Source: Theristus sp. LFF4_11 (Eukaryota; Nematoda; Chromadorea; Monhysterida; Xyalidae). From it: a stretch of DNA of 64,000 bases. The notes beneath the pieces are model-generated. The model had not been told where the DNA came from. It saw only the letters and a program-made list of their open reading frames with translations, and did not search any database. How positions within the stretch are numbered: the first letter of the stretch is position 1; every line of letters starts with the position of its first letter. The translations under genes were made by a program, and so were the position numbers. Positions 36,069-55,788 of this stretch are shown here, piece after piece. The DNA lies in contig JASANC010004410.1 in the NCBI GenBank assembly GCA_030248135.1, positions 1 through 64,000 of the forward strand, read 5' to 3'.

Positions 36069-39000
36069 GTTTCGGTACCACTCGGCCAGCTTCAGTTTGT
36101 TACCCTGCTCGGTTGGATGCTTTTCACGTTTTTTTGTTCAAACTGAAATCCTTACGCGTCCGCGGCGACCTTATCCTTACGCCTTAATGTGCACTGGCTC
36201 AACTGAAAAATGTTATCAGAAATTAATTGAACTGTCATCGCGCTCATTCGATAGTTCTTTGTCTAACAACTGCACCCACGTCATACCGTACATTGCATGT
36301 GAAATGATGGACAACAAAGGAAACAGGTGCACATTGTGACAACGCTTTTTGTGTGCATACATATTGCGTAATATAGCGCAATATTCAAACAGATGAAAAA
36401 TGTTGATCAACTCATACAAACTTGCACAATCGTGACAGACCATAATGTTGTGATGCTTTATAATCGGATATCGGATGTTGCATCGGATCGGCAACCCTTC
36501 GAAATCCAACAAAGGTATCCAGCTATTCAAATGATTGTGATCACGCAGAATTAATCGAAAGCGAAACACAACGAAAACGGACAAAATGGTCATTAAGTAA
36601 AAGACCTTCTCTGCCGAGTGAATCAGTCTAAGAATCACCTATTGTGTGTGCCACTTGATGATAGTCAACAATAAATAAGGATATTAAAAAAATTTTTAAT
36701 TAAGTTTTGAATGAAAGTATTTTCGGTGAAACGATGAAGACAACATGAGACATCGGTAAACAATGTTTGTCATGCGACGGCGCCACGCGACATACGTCAC
36801 AGAGTACAGTAATGTGGCAGTTTTGGCACACCGCCACTGATGCCATAGACGACGCCTGTTTGTCTGAACGTTGTCTTCAAGGCCGATTCACGCAGGGCGC
36901 GCGCTGAAACGCCGGCGGAAGCGTCAGCATGAATGAAGAGTTGTACAATGAATGAATGAAGAATCGGCATGAATGAATACAAGAATCAGCATGAATGAAT
37001 GAAGAAGAATCAGCAGCTATTAAACCCGCTCGTTTTTTAGGTCGGGGACCAATACGACTCTACATAACGACTGACGCCGGTTCCGGTTCACTTCAGGCGG
37101 AAGCTAACACGTCTGCGCTTCTGCGTACATGAATGTGCGTGAACGTCGCCGTGCAGGAACAAGAAAACATATGGTAAAATCACGCCCAGGTCAGGTCACA
37201 TACACACGTATAATTTTTGTTAGATGAACAGACATACCAGACAATGTCTTGTCTATTTTTGCGAAAGGAACTGTTTTTCATGTTTTCATTTTCAAGTTTT
37301 CATGAACGGGACTTGACGTATTTTCATGAACGGGACTTTACGGTAAGACCGAGATCACTCCACCTGATCGGGAGGTTTATAGAGGTTTCGCCAACTGATT
37401 TGGAGATTCTTTTGACTATCTACATTGTAATCTAAACAGGTTTTCGGGCGTGTGCTATTTTTATTTTATGCAATTTGCAGTGCAACGTGCGCCCACGTAA
37501 AAACTGTAAGCTTCATCGGTCTCTCCGAAAATGAAAGGACTGTAATTCCGATAAAATTATATCAGCTTTTCTTCGATGTTCGGTCCGGGGAGTTATATCT
37601 GAACAAAACAGTGCAGTTATAGGTAAAGTTCAATTAAGGCCAAAGTTCAGGATGGCAAATTAACTTGTCAAAGACGCAGTTTGCTTGAATTTGTATGACG
37701 TCAAGCGCGGTGGAACCAAAATAAACGTCATGTCAACAAGAACATTTGTGACACGTCTGTGTTCAAGGCAAAACAAGTCACACAATTAGTTTAAAAACAC
37801 GAAATGAAACGACACGGAAACAACTTGCAGTTGAAAATAGCCACCTGGCAATTAAAAACGCCATCTGGCGTATCGTTTCCAATTCAAAAAAACGCTACAC
37901 CTTGGTGGGATGAATACAATTCAATGAGTGACAGACATGATGGTGTTTCACATGCCAACCAAAAGAAAACGCAACACCGTCCATTATTTGCGAACGCCCT
38001 TTTTCACAAATCAACCACATTTACTATTACCAATTTTTTTTTCTGCGACCGAATGCAGCCGTAGAAAAGAAGCTACTTTCAATCGTGGCAATTCAAAATC
38101 GCCTATGTGACTTGGCAATATTTAGGGACTCGGATCACTTTGCGAATTTTGGTTTCCCGCATTTTACTTGAAACTGTTTACCTCTGTCTATGCACGCACT
38201 GAGGTTTGTTGAACCAAAACAAAAGATTATATTAGCTTCAACTGAAAACATCGCTGTCGACGGAACACGCGAATTGTGTTACTCGAACGAGAACTCTCTG
38301 GTTCTATCAACGTTTTATTTGATTTTCACAATCTGGGCGTCGTTTTTAATTCACATCACGTTGATATCTAGACAAACAGATATGTGTCCATGAGACAATC
38401 CTATGCGTTTAATTCGTTCAAGTCTGTCCATCCGATGATGACATGCACATAAATATGAGGTGACATGACATTTGAAGGCCATATCTCTCAAAGTTCAACG
38501 AGCGTCAATGCGAAGCCAGACACAGAAAAAAGCATATGTTTGCGATTATTGGAGCTTGTTAGGTGCGCCACGTTCACCTCACTAGAAGGCTATGAACCGG
38601 ACAGCAGCAGGCTTCACCGATTATCGTCACCGACACGGTGATTATTAATGTCAACGCAGTTTGACATTTGAACCGCATAAACATGAGCAGAACAACAGAT
38701 GATGTATGTGTTGCAGCACAAGGGAGTTGGGTCAAACACTTATTGAAACTTATTATGAAACCCTACCGTTGAACAGTCGAAATAAACACGCGTCGACGTG
38801 ACATATTAACGCGTGTGTAATATATGTATGTGTATATGGGTATTAGCAAAAGAACACTGATATACTGGCCAAAAAAGTGGACCAAAGAGGGTGGTGGAAC
38901 ACGGCACCGCCTACTGTATGGAGGTCTTACGTCAAAAGCTGTGAAAAGTAAGTTCGTTTTGAGTAATAAACAAAAAAACCTGTGTCGAATGATACATAAT

Positions 39001-40662
39001 GAACGTTATATACCCATCGAGCGTAGGTGGCGAGAGGGCGTAAAACGAACAAAAATATGCATTTGCGTATGTTATTTTTTATTTTGGTTTTGAGACTCGA
39101 TGCGCGCATAGATAGATTAAAACAGTTTCATGCATGACGCGGTAATTCAAAATTGATAAAGTGATCCGAGTCCCCTGAGAAGAGCAGGAGTACTTAGGCT
39201 TTTTTAATTGCCACATAAAGACTGAAATTAAGTTTTTTTCTGCGTCTGCAAACGCATTGCGTCGTAGAACTGAAAAAAAATAATAACAGCAAAATACAGA
39301 TTTACAGACATATGGGAACCGTTTCAGATTTCGTCGCTTTTGCAAAATTGCAGGTTCAATGATCGTGGGAGTGTGATTTGAAGAGAACGTAGTTTGTGTT
39401 TAATTGCTGGGATTTTATCGTTCCCAGGATGCCTGGCCTGGACACAACCGAAAAAAGGACAAAATGTGCAATAACGGTGTGTGCAATTTCCGTTTTGTAA
39501 TGGCCAGTTAAACACACCGATAACTGTGCTTAAAAGAAGTCTGGGAAAGTTGACGACCTTTTTTAGTTTACAAACAACAATTAACTATCACCTTTCGGTT
39601 ATAATAACAGCATGTTCTCTTGAAGTGCTGTAGAAGAAACAGTTGACTCAAAAAGCGCATGGAAGGTCAAAATTTTGCTTAATATAGGGCGCAATTAGTC
39701 AGGAAACATTTCGAACTCTATGCTACTGATTGTCTGACGAGACCGCGAAAACCGGCTAGGAGGCGACGAGTTGAACACAAAAAAAAACTTCGTCACCGTT
39801 TGCAACTTCATTTTTAGGATGATGTATGCATTCCTTAGAGCCTTCTGGTTGCAAGGCCATCAGTTAAAACAGTCTGTGTTGTTAGCCGCCTGGTGACAAC
39901 CAAGATACAAAAAGTCTATTCGATGGCTCAACCAATAGGCTTTTCGTAACTTGGTAATGAGAACAAAAAATTACTATAGTAGTTGGGCAAACAAACAGAG
40001 TTCAGTAAAAAAGGTCCTGGTCTGAATCCAGGGCACTTGCACCGTAGAAATGTTGCACAGTCAAACTGTTTGAAAAAAAACTACTGTTTGTGCAACATTA
40101 CTATGTTTATAAGCGATCCGATACACTATCTTCAGATCACCGGACTTCTGTGCCATGTTGCTGTTGAGTGGGTGTTCAGTTTCGTCAAGCCCGCGGTACG
40201 TGGTACGACCATCATCAACTTATACATGAACAGGTGCTTCCAAGCACCGAAAACTAATTGTTTTTCCAAACTTTTTCAACCAACAATAACACTTTTAATA
40301 AATAACATAAAGCTCTCTGCAAAGCAACCTGAATAAGCAATCAGACATACATGGGCAGACGAGACAAGTGTGTGTGTGTACGTACATACCAGACGAGACA
40401 GAGAAAAAGTATAACGAATCTTTGAATATGAAATTGAAACACACAGAAAACACTGGACACTCTAAAGTATCAAACGACATGATTTTTTCAGTATTCATGA
40501 GAAAAATCTTGTACAAAGCCAAATTATTATTATAGAACAGACAACCATCAACTATACAATTTTTTAAAAGGCTGTCAACCAGACGGTTCACGAACGCGTG
40601 TAAACTGAATCACAATCGAAATCAGAGATCGAAAACTATTGCTCTGAGGCAAAACAAACTCA
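36069..40662. other. 4.6 kb with no recognised gene
   Basis: AT-rich sequence between the third six-Cys gene and the 3' end of malic enzyme. Open frames at 36067-36339 (plus), 36216-36638 (minus) and 39983-40336 (plus) match nothing I recognise. GAATGAATGAAGAATC short repeats occur at 36940-37015, and CATGAACGGGACTT is repeated at 37301 and 37325. Confidence 0.5.
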
Positions 40663-46358
<5,696 letters not shown>

Positions 46359-46533
46359 TCTGTTGATGTTTAGTTTTCAAACTGATTTAAAAATCTTCAA
46401 GGTATTTTTGGCTTTTATCAATCTGATTACTGATTACATGCTGCAAAAGGAAGAACTTTATAAAAAGTGTATACACACTGCAGCTCAATGAACTCCTTCA
46501 TGAATCACTTTGCCAAAGCGAAACATGTTGGAA

Positions 46534-47704
46534 TCTATATAATACTAAGATAGTAAGAAAGTTTGCTTGATTGTTTGTTTGTCCGCAGCTTTTTGCTATA
46601 TATAGCATCATCGGTAGCTTCACTCCAGTTTTTATTCATGATTCATGTGAATTTTTTTCAATCTCTGTTCTGTGAAAGGTAAAAAAATCATCATCATTCC
46701 CATGCAATAAAATTATTAGGTTATGATCGACCACTTTAATTTGGCTGCTGCTGTTGCTGTTCGTGCTGTTCGCCATCTACACCAATCGAATTAGAATGGC
46801 AGTTGATTGTTGCTGAACAAATTGGCTAAACAGGTTCCACAACAAATAAATTGCAGCATCAACAAACACGCGGCCATGATCGATAGCGAATCAGTGGAAC
46901 GGTCCACACATAATCGATCAATTTTGAACGGGATGATTGTTGATGATCCTGAAGATGATTTCTGCTATACTGAACAGGAATTTCAGCGCAATGCAGCTGA
47001 CTAATACCAGATTGCTTTTCTATTTTTTAATATTTTAAACGGGTATCGGACTATCGGTTGATTGTCGCTGATCAAACAGCATTGTTTTTTCATGTTTTGA
47101 ACGGGAGTAGCAGTTGAACGATAATCAACAAATGGAAAGTTAATGAAACAAGATGGATGTTTGATACTTTGAACTGGAATGGCTGTTAATTGTCGCTGAT
47201 CAAAAAAGATTGTTTTTTGATACTTTAAACGGGAATGACACAGCAATGCAGCGGATCAAAGAAGACTGATACGATAATTAAGCGACATTAAAGAAGCTAA
47301 TCAAAAAAATTGTTTTTTTAAATGGGAATGGCAGTTGTTTGTTGCTGATTAAAAAAAATCTGTTGCTTTTATCGTTAACCAAACCACGCAATAATAAGTG
47401 CTGTCGTGACTAAATCAGTTTATGATCGAAAGCAATAAATTCAGCAAAAGCACGGTGGTTGAAAAAACTGTTTTCAAAAAGAAACTGAAAATGCTGCGAT
47501 TTTTAAAAGGTATAAAGCATCGACGGCTACAAATTGCTTTGAAAATGAACGATCATTGCATGGCAAATGAACAAAATTCGTTTGAACCAGCTCAAAATCA
47601 AAAAATCCAGTGCGTTTTTAGTCCGGGTCAAAAGGCCAAAATCCACAAAAATAATAACTGTATTTTGTCAGCTAACCGTGCCGTAGGCACGGGTTATCTG
47701 CTAG
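46534..47704. mobile_element. Non-autonomous Helitron
   Basis: 5' end TCTATATAATACTAAGATAG directly after an A, 3' end with a perfect 7-bp hairpin (CCGTGCC-GTA-GGCACGG, 47676-47692) followed by GTTATCTG and CTAG, then a T: the classic Helitron pattern of TC start, hairpin and CTRR end inserted between A and T. The 1.17-kb body carries degenerate internal repeats of the type AAACGGGAATGGCAGTTGAT and TTGTCGCTGATCAAA (about 46790-47360). No Rep/helicase frame, so it depends on an element elsewhere. It lies 176 bp upstream of the malic enzyme start codon. Confidence 0.85.
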
Positions 47705-48964
47705 TAACAACAAAACACTGAAAGAGAGCGGAGGAAACAAATAAACTGAAACTAAAATAAAACAGACGGACAACAAACAAAACAAACATTCGCGAAAAAC
47801 AGCCTCTGACTTTGAAATACAAATGTGAAAATGCGTGAAAACGCTACAAAAGCGGAAAAAGAAATTGTGCTGGCCGCCAACGGGAAAATCGATCTGGTAT
47901 AAGTTGGAAGAAAATATAGAAAAGCACCAAAAAAACGCGCAAAGCGCATGCGAGCCGAGCGAGCCAGCCTAGTAGCTTCCTCAAATCAATCCAATAAAGG
48001 CAATGGCTGCAGAAAGTTGTTGCGTTCATCTGCTACAGCATAACCGCAGTAAACAAGCGAAGCCATTTGAATTTTTTTTTCTTCACGCAACTTGAAACAG
48101 AACAGAAAACACTGCCAAAACAGCAAGTCGACATATGTTTGGGCTTTTCGAGGTGGTTGTTTTTTGTTGTGATGATAATGTTTTCCAACTTTAAATTTGC
48201 TTGTACAAATCGAAAACAAAAAAATCAAAACTGCGTCTACTGCGGATTGGCTGACACAAAAACGGTGCGAATAACGACCGCAAATGTCCGAGCAGCCCAT
48301 TGGTTCCACTCTCACACACAAATTTGTTTCAAAAAGAGTTTCCACTTGAACATTAAAAAACTGTTTTCGTTCGAGTGTTTCCACTGAAATCCGGTTTTGA
48401 AAGCCGAAAAACGACAATACGTTTCAATGTTCACCACGACAAACAATGTCAATATTGTCCAACATTCAAAGCGTGAACAAAGGGCGAGGAAACAAGATAT
48501 TCGCTGTTGTTGCCTCTCACAGCTGGCCGGAATAAGATAAAGTCAAGGAAAGTGAAACCTCCAATGACGCTTTTTTCACTGCAGAGGGTTTAAAAAAATA
48601 TGACTGTAATTCTGGCTCTGCGTTGGAATACGACGGCTTGAGCTCATTTTGCAAATGCAGTTTTTATAGCAAGTTCGGGATAAAGCGAAACAGACGTAAA
48701 GCGTAATGCCCGCTCAGCTGAGATGATTTTATTACGCGGTTTTGCATTTTATTCGATTTGAAAGGCGATTTAGCAATTAGTTATTTTTTGTACGTACGCA
48801 CGGACACGACACTGAAAAATAGCAACGCGATTTAGAAATCATGTCGTGTGTGCTATCTTAATGCATTACGGACAGAGTTAGCTTGCGCACGGGATTTAGA
48901 ACGACCTCTGGGCGTACGGACAGGAAACTAAATGGCGTGTTCGCTTTTACTAATCATGTTACTA
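47705..48964. other. No gene recognised
   Basis: AT-rich stretch between the Helitron and composite element copy 2. The frame at 47986-48417 (minus) has no family features. If the TYW5-like gene is intact its remaining exons should be here or beyond, but I did not find them. Confidence 0.5.
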
Positions 48965-49689
48965 TATTTAAACTGTAGTATCATTTAAACTGATCATGCG
49001 GATGCGCGAGCGAGCGTAGCGAGCGGAGAGCGCATCACGCATAATATGAGCCGTTATCCCCTCGCGCGCTTTTTTCAAATTTGCTCGCTGCGTCCTGCGA
49101 GCATAGTATAAGCCACAAACTTGGTTCCGTGCACACGAAACGAACACCCAAAGTTGTGCTTGGAGCCGCGAAAAATTTTTTATCCGACTACTTTTCATAC
49201 GCTGTAGACACGAAAAACCTATTCTGAAAACAGTGTTACTTCTTTCCCTTTGTCCTTTTTTTTTCAGCTATGTAATCAACATGTGTTCGCCCTTTCAATT
49301 TTTGCCTGCGACACTTTCACAGTCGAACAAAAATGTTCCCTGGGGTAATTCCACCCGGAGATTTTGAAAATTGGGTTAATTTTTTACCCCGATCCTGTTT
49401 TTGGGTAAAAATTGGGCATTTTTAATTGTTCGGAGGGTTTTCACCTGGTTTTAAGTGTTCGCCCTTTCAATTTTTAGCTGGGACACTTTCACAGTTGAAC
49501 AAAAATGTTTCCTAGGGTAATTTCATCCGTATTTTTTGAAAATTTAGTTAATTTTTTTGCCCGGGCACTTTTTTGAGTCAAAATTGTGCATTCTTTGAAA
49601 GTTCGTAGCATTTTGACTGGGTATCAGTTTTTCACTCTTACAAATTTTGTCTGAGCTGCGAAAAATAGTAGGAAAAAGGTCTAGTCCGT

Positions 49690-51610
49690 AGTAATTCAAT
49701 GCGCTGATCACGGATTTTGGGTTAGTTTTCTTACGTGAGCAACTCTAGATGCTGAATCGTGACGATTTCGGGCGAATCGGCCGTCGAAATTGGCGAAATC
49801 GGTCCAGAAACGAAAAACAAGAAAAGATTGTTTTCCAGGGTAATTCAATGCGCTGATCACGGATTTTGGGTTAGTTTTCTTACGTGAGCAACTCTAGATA
49901 CCGAATCGTGACGATTTCGGGCGAATCGGCCGTGGAAGTTGGCGAAATCGGTCCAGAAACGAAAAACAAGAAAAGGGTGTTTTCCAGGGTAATTCAATGC
50001 GCTGATCACGGATTTTGGGTTAGTTTTCTTATGTGAGCAACTCTAGATACCGAATCGTGACGATTTCGGGCGAATCGGCCGTCGAAATTGGCGAAATCGG
50101 TCCAGAAACGAAAAACAAGAAAACGGTGTTTTCCAGAGTAATTCAATGCGCTGATCACGAATTTCGGGTTAGTTTTCTTACGTGAGCAACTCTAGATGCT
50201 GAATCGTGACGATTTCGGGCGAATCGGCCGTGGAAGTTGGCGAAATCGGTCCAGAAACGAAAAACAAGAAAAGGGTGTTTTCCAGGGTAATTCAATGCGC
50301 TGATCACGAATTTTGGGTTAGTTTTTTATGCAAGCAACTCTGGATGCTGAATCGTGACGATGTCGGGCGAATCGGCCGTGGAAATCGGCGAAATCGGTCC
50401 AGAAACGAAAAACAAGAAAAAAATGTTTTCCAGGGTAATTCAATGCGCTGATCACCGATATTGGGTTAGTTTTCTTACGTGAGCAACTGTTGATGCTGAA
50501 TCGTGACGATTTCGGGCGAATCGGCCGTGGAAATTGGCGAAATCGGTCCAGAAACGAAAAACAAGAAAAAGGTGTTTTCGAGGGTAATTCAATGCGCTGA
50601 TCACGAATTTTGGGTTAGTTTTTTATATGTGAGCAACTCTAGATACTGAATCGTGACGATTTCGGGCGAATCGGCCGTGGAAACTAGCGAAATCGGTCCA
50701 GAAATGAAAAACCAAAAAAACGGTGTTTTCCATGGTAATTCAATGCGCTGATAACAGATTTTGGGTTAGTTTTCTTACGTGAGCAACTCTAGATGTTGAA
50801 TCGTGACGATTTCGGGCGAATCGGCCGTGGAAGTTGGCGAAATCGGTCCAGAAACGAAAAACAAGAAAAGGGTGTTTTCCAGGGTAATTCAATGCGCTGA
50901 TCACGGATTTTGGGTTAGTTTTCTTACGTGAGCAACTCTAGATGCTGAATCGTGACGATTTCGGGCGAATCGGCCGTGGAAGTTGGCGAAATCGGTCCAG
51001 AAACGAAAAACAAGAAAAGGGTGTTTTCCAGGGTAATTCAATGCGCTGATCACGAATTTTGGGTTAGTTTTCTTACGTGAGCAATTCTAGATGCTGAATC
51101 GTGACGATTTCGGGCGAATCGGCCGTGGAAGTTGGCGAAATTGGTCCAGGAACGAAAAACAAGAAAAGGATGTTTTCCAGGGTAATTCAATTCGCTGATC
51201 ACGAATTTTGGGTTAGTTTTCTTATGTGAGCAACTTTAGATACTGAATCGTGACGATTTCGGGCGAATCGGCCGTGGAAATTGGCGAAATCGGTCCAGAA
51301 ATGAAAAACGAGAAAACGGTTTTTCCAGGGTAATTCAATGTGCTGATCACGGATTTTGGGTTAGTTTTCTTGTATGAGCAACTCTAGATACTGAATCGTG
51401 ACGATTTATGGTGAATCGGCCGTGGAATTTAGCGAAACCGGTCCAGAAATGAAAAACAAGAAAACGGTGTTTTCCATGGTAATTCATTACGCCGATCACG
51501 GCTTTTGGGTCAGTTTTTCTTTTGTGAGCGATTCTAGGTACTGAATCGTGACGATTTTGGGGAATCGGCCGTAGAAATGGCATAGGAGAAATCGGCCTAA
51601 AAAACGAAAA
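49690..51610. repeat. 148-bp tandem array, copy 2
   Basis: About 13 units with little decay, for example GGTAATTCAATGCGCTGATC recurring at about 49840, 49988 and 50137. Reverse complement of the array at 29230-31800. Confidence 0.95.
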
Positions 51611-51864
51611 ATGAAAAACCTAAGTTGACCGGGGTTTAGAAGAATGTGTGACCAACGAATTGTGATTTTGGTCCGACCTTCGGGGCTTATGTAAAAGTCA
51701 GAATATTATCTAAAAATGCGTGAGACGCATATAAAAGAAGGAATATGGCCTTGTGTAAGCAGTGAAAGACTTGGCTCGACAACGCTTTTCAAGTCTCTGA
51801 TGTGGTACACACGGATACAAGTACATAAGGGTCATATTTTTGCGCCGCGTTTGTTTTTTTTTTG

Positions 51865-52105
51865 TTGAAGCACGCCCCCCACCGATTCCGGAAACCCGAA
51901 GGTACCAAACTCCGGTGGGATTGGGGAATGGACGGCTCACCATCCCGTGGAACCAATACCCTCGGCATGTGAGGGGGGCAGCCTCTAAGCCCCGCTCTGT
52001 CCTGGGGGCACCAGTGATGTTAGCCCGATTTCGGTTTCGGTGGCCTGCGGTCGCTATATCCCCGGAGGGCAGCGAATCCGAAGGTTTTCGTTTTCGTTTT
52101 CGTTT
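51865..52105. repeat. GC-rich insert with TTTTCG-repeat tail
   Basis: About 240 bp of GC-rich sequence (GGAATGGACGGCTCACCATC, GGGGGGCAGCCTCTAAGCCC) ending in GTTTTCGTTTTCGTTTTCG, placed inside the 1-kb module of composite element copy 2 and absent from copy 1. A microsatellite 3' tail suggests a short or 5'-truncated non-LTR retroelement; no coding part is present to confirm this. Confidence 0.5.
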
Positions 52106-52913
52106 TGCTGAAAAGCGTAAAACTTTGAAGTTATTTTTTAATTGTTCTCTTCGATTTAATCTAAAATCACGCCATGTGCGAAATTCTGTAAATTCTGTGC
52201 AAAAACAGAAAAATTAGAGATTGCAAAACATTGTTGCATGTAGCTTTTTCGTTGTTGTTAACGTACGCACCGCTGTGTACACACCAGCACCAGTGACAAA
52301 AAGGAGTTGTCTTCCGTTGATTTTCACCTTTTTTACCGGTGTCACCTTCAACTAGTGTGGCAGGATAAACCGTCTGTCCCGTGAGTCATTCATTGCCTTT
52401 GCCACAGGAGACCTTGCGTTCCGCAATGCTTCTGCGATACAATTTGTCCTGAACAAACCAGTGTCAGCGAGCTAAAGTCTGATTGTTATTTTAGTAGTTT
52501 TAGTGGTCGCTAAATGCCCGAAATCCGCAAGTGTGAAAGGTCATTTGTCTACAATACAAAGCACGAGGGTTGCCATGTGCAACCGAAATCATAAATAAAC
52601 GCGCAAAAATATGACTCTTATGTACTTGTATCCGTGTGTACCACATCAGAGACTTGAAAAGCGTTGTCGAGCCAAGTCTTTCACTGCTTACACAAGGCCA
52701 TATTCCTTCTTTTATATGCGTCTCACGCATTTTTAGATAATCATGCGGTGTTTCCATTAAAAAACGCAAAAAAACAAAGAGCACAATGGATTTTCTAATC
52801 TAACAAACTGAAATCTAGTGAAATGGCTGGCTGAACAATACTGATGCCAGACACGACCAACCAATCAGCAAACAGTAAATTCAAATGCGCCATGCCAACA
52901 AAAAGAAACAAAC

Positions 52914-54178
52914 GTCATAATGTGTCCACATTTGTACGCCTGCGGACGAGACGCGAAGCACCGACGAATACGGCTCACAGTTATCGGTGGGTAAAATTTC
53001 GTGGGCCCGAATTTTTGCCCAAAGTTTCGGGTAGTCGCTCGACATTGAGGCCACTTGACGGCGTTGGTCTGACGAGGCGAGCGCACGAAGGTAGTAGACT
53101 TCGGACTGGCAAAAAAGCGTCTCACAGATTTTCGTCCGGCTCACAATTTTAGCTGCCATTCTAATCATTCAAAAAGATTTAAAAAAAGATTCAGAAGTTT
53201 TCTCAAGCCATTCCACTAAAAAATCGTCCGAGATCCAAAATCATACCGCAAAATGAAATCGCAATTGTTGCACGCACAAACCAAAATGATCCCCTGCTTT
53301 TTTCACCGAATCGTAAGAGAAACCCAAAAAATCAACCTGAAATGTTACCGGTTCAAAAAAGTACTCATCATCAGACTGCCGCTGCCGCTTACAACGCTCG
53401 ATCAACGTGTGCAGTTTGATAGTTCTGGAAATGGAAATTCAGACAAAACAAGGCTTAAACGAATCATTGGCCAAACCACGAAAATACTACCTGGTCTGAA
53501 GTGAATGGTCCTTCAAGACTAGAAGCATTTTAAGAATAGAAGCACTAGACTTGACATAGAAAGTTAAAGGGACTTTCATGAAGCAGTATTTAGTGATGAC
53601 TGCGTAGCTACGTTTCAACACAGCTACGCGTCACTAAATAATGCTTCATGAATGCGCCTTTACGTAAACACATCCAACTTGCACGATGACGTCGTTTTTC
53701 AATATTCATAATCACCTGTACTTGAAGTTCTTCTCAATGAAGTTCAAACGACTGTCGTTTGCGACATGCACCGTCACTTCGCAATTCGGCAACAGTTCCA
53801 ACAAGTTTGACTTTGCAGAGCATTGTTGCGCAGTTTCGGTCAAATGTGGCACACCGCGCACAATCACCGGACTGTGGGAGGTGCTCTGAATCGAACAAAA
53901 AAAACATTTACGGAGACTAAAAGTGGGAACTCAAACTAAAAAAGTTATGAAAACACACTTCAAGCTTAACAGTGGAGCATGCTGATTGGTCACGTGACGC
54001 AACGACACTAAATTCAAAAGCAGCCAATCAGTGGGCTAGTTGGAAAGGTTTATGACAGCTGGCCGATTAGCACAATGATTTGACCACTGTGTGAACTCAC
54101 GGGCAAACTCAGCATCTCGTGAAACTCATGCAGCGACCCGGATGGGATGCTCAGAACAGTTTGCTGTTTTTCTGACAT
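52914..54178 (-). CDS. TYW5-like JmjC hydroxylase, N-terminal half
   Basis: TYW5 is a JmjC Fe(II)/2-oxoglutarate dioxygenase that hydroxylates the wybutosine side chain in tRNA-Phe. Four in-phase exons, 172 residues: 54178-54101 (start MSEKQQTVLSIPSGSLHEF), 53885-53716, 53424-53349, 53105-52914. Matches to the family: PVIVRGV, CEVTVHVA, LNFIEKNFKYR, EYFFEPSEVYYLRAL and PYSSVLRVSSAGVQMWTHYD. The last holds the metal-binding HxD pair (His-Tyr-Asp) of the JmjC fold. The last exon ends at GAC with a GTTTGT donor, but the second half (second metal His, C-terminal helices, about 140 residues) was not found down to the Helitron. Either a long intron reaches past the window's obvious sequence or the gene is broken by the composite element just downstream. 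Confidence 0.85.
53572..53665. repeat. Foldback mini-element, copy 3
   Basis: Hairpin with arms starting TTCATGAAGCAGTATTTAGT, in an intron of the TYW5-like gene. Confidence 0.8.
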
Positions 54179-55788
54179 TTTCAACGAACGGTTCTGAAAT
54201 GATGAATAGTTACAGAAACGGTACGCATTTTTTCATTCTAATCCAAAAAACCATGGTCTGAACTAGGGTTAGCATAGGAAAACAGCTCACAAGCTCCTGA
54301 AATCATGCAACTACAAAAACAACAAACTCAATCATTCAGTCACCCTCAACACCAATTTCGTCTCGATGCAAAATTCACAACAGAAATAGGCCGCGTTTCG
54401 TATGAACGAATCCGTTGCACTGCCAGAATCAACAAGTTCGAGCAATTCAATTTTTTCAACGCTTTATTTCATTTTTCATTTATGGAGCAACTAACAGGTA
54501 ACAAATAAATTTTTTTAATCTGAAAGATGATTCTGCAACTTGGAAAACCACACATTTAAGTCTGATGTCAACTGGAATATGTCATGCATCGTAATTTGAC
54601 GAAAAAAAACAATACTCATTTGTATGACTGTATTTGATATGATTGGGAAGAGAAATAATGAATTTTACAAAGAAAAGAAATACAATTAAAAACACATAAA
54701 TTTTGATTTTATTTATCTGACAGCGTTTATCATGAAGTCTAACACCTAATCTCATGGAAAGCACCAGAAACATTAGAAAAGAATCGACCTTTCGAAACCT
54801 TGTAGCATGGTGATTTAAAAAAAATATCATTTCGTTTTTTTGGAGAACGATAAGTAGTGAAAGAAACAGAAATGTCGAAAACAAAAAAGAACAAAACCAG
54901 AAATTCCCATTAAAAAATAATTGTGCCTAACTTCAAATAGAATTTTTCACAATTTTGATAGCAGCCGTACGACCCCAAAAAACCAAATAGGAGGCCACGA
55001 TTGACAACAACAACAAACAAAATTCAAAATTATCACAACGGAAAAATCAACAAATCAAGTGATAAATATACTCTCATATCGTTTGGTAAAATAAAAGCCA
55101 GTTTCCCAATTCGTGGTAAAAAAACACCAACCCACGGCTAATATTGCCAACAACTATACATTGATTACGTTACACCAGAGAACCCACCAGTAGAATTCAG
55201 AATAGATCACAGATCACAAACGGAAAGGTCGGAATCAAAACAACACATAACAACAACGGGAATACAAACTGCAGAAAGTCCCATGAAAAACAATAACAAC
55301 AGGACAAAATAAAACAAAAGAGTTGCCCGGGGATGAAGCTGTTTCATTCAGCTTTATTATGGTCGAAAAAATAGAAAGCAAACTGAATTACTGCAGTTTG
55401 GTAATTGAAGCTTTGAAGTTTTTCAATTTTTTTGAAGCTTGGATAAGGACAAGACAAAAACTGCACTCCAATTAAAACAATATTAATTTGGGAGTAAACA
55501 GAGTTCTTGGGATGAACATAAAATTTTCGACTTTCTGATACCGTGTTCTTTTAACAGAACCACAAAAGTCTACAGAAAGATAACATAGCACTATTTCCAA
55601 CAAATACACTGGAAAATACTGGACGTGAATACCACCATTCACAAGCACAAAGCCGACACCAATAAAAACCCAAAAGCAAGCAAAACACCAATAAATACAA
55701 GGAAATAATTTGCAATAACTAATACAGTTGGTTTCAGCGAGAACCACGGGCAGGCGTTTTTGGCGTTGCTGGTCTTTGGCGGTGTTAA
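54179..55788. other. No gene recognised
   Basis: Sequence between the TYW5-like start and the LMAN1 stop codon; it must contain the TYW5-like promoter and the LMAN1 3' UTR. A-rich, with poor coding character; frames at 54305-54508 and 55472-55747 match nothing known to me. Confidence 0.5.

Larger units (their letters stand above)
48965..52741 (-). mobile_element. Composite repeat element, copy 2 (inverted, about 3.8 kb)
   Basis: On the minus strand: the 1-kb module with inverted ends (52741-51705), the 148-bp array (51610-49690), then the tail (49690 to about 48965) with GGGCGAACAC, GGGTAATTCC-type and CACAACTTTGGGTGT words. The tail matches 31800-32306 of copy 1 but is longer and without its many small deletions. 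A GC-rich insert (51865-52105) interrupts the module. The left limit is set by the end of similarity and is approximate. Confidence 0.75.

Noticed and set aside
36067..36638. 90-codon plus and 140-codon minus frames
   Set aside because: No recognised family, no splice partners, and they overlap each other; the plus frame also overlaps the first exon of six-Cys paralogue 3 by two bases.
48968..49198. Minus-strand frame rich in Arg and Ala
   Set aside because: It lies in the tail of composite element copy 2 and its counterpart in copy 1 is not open.
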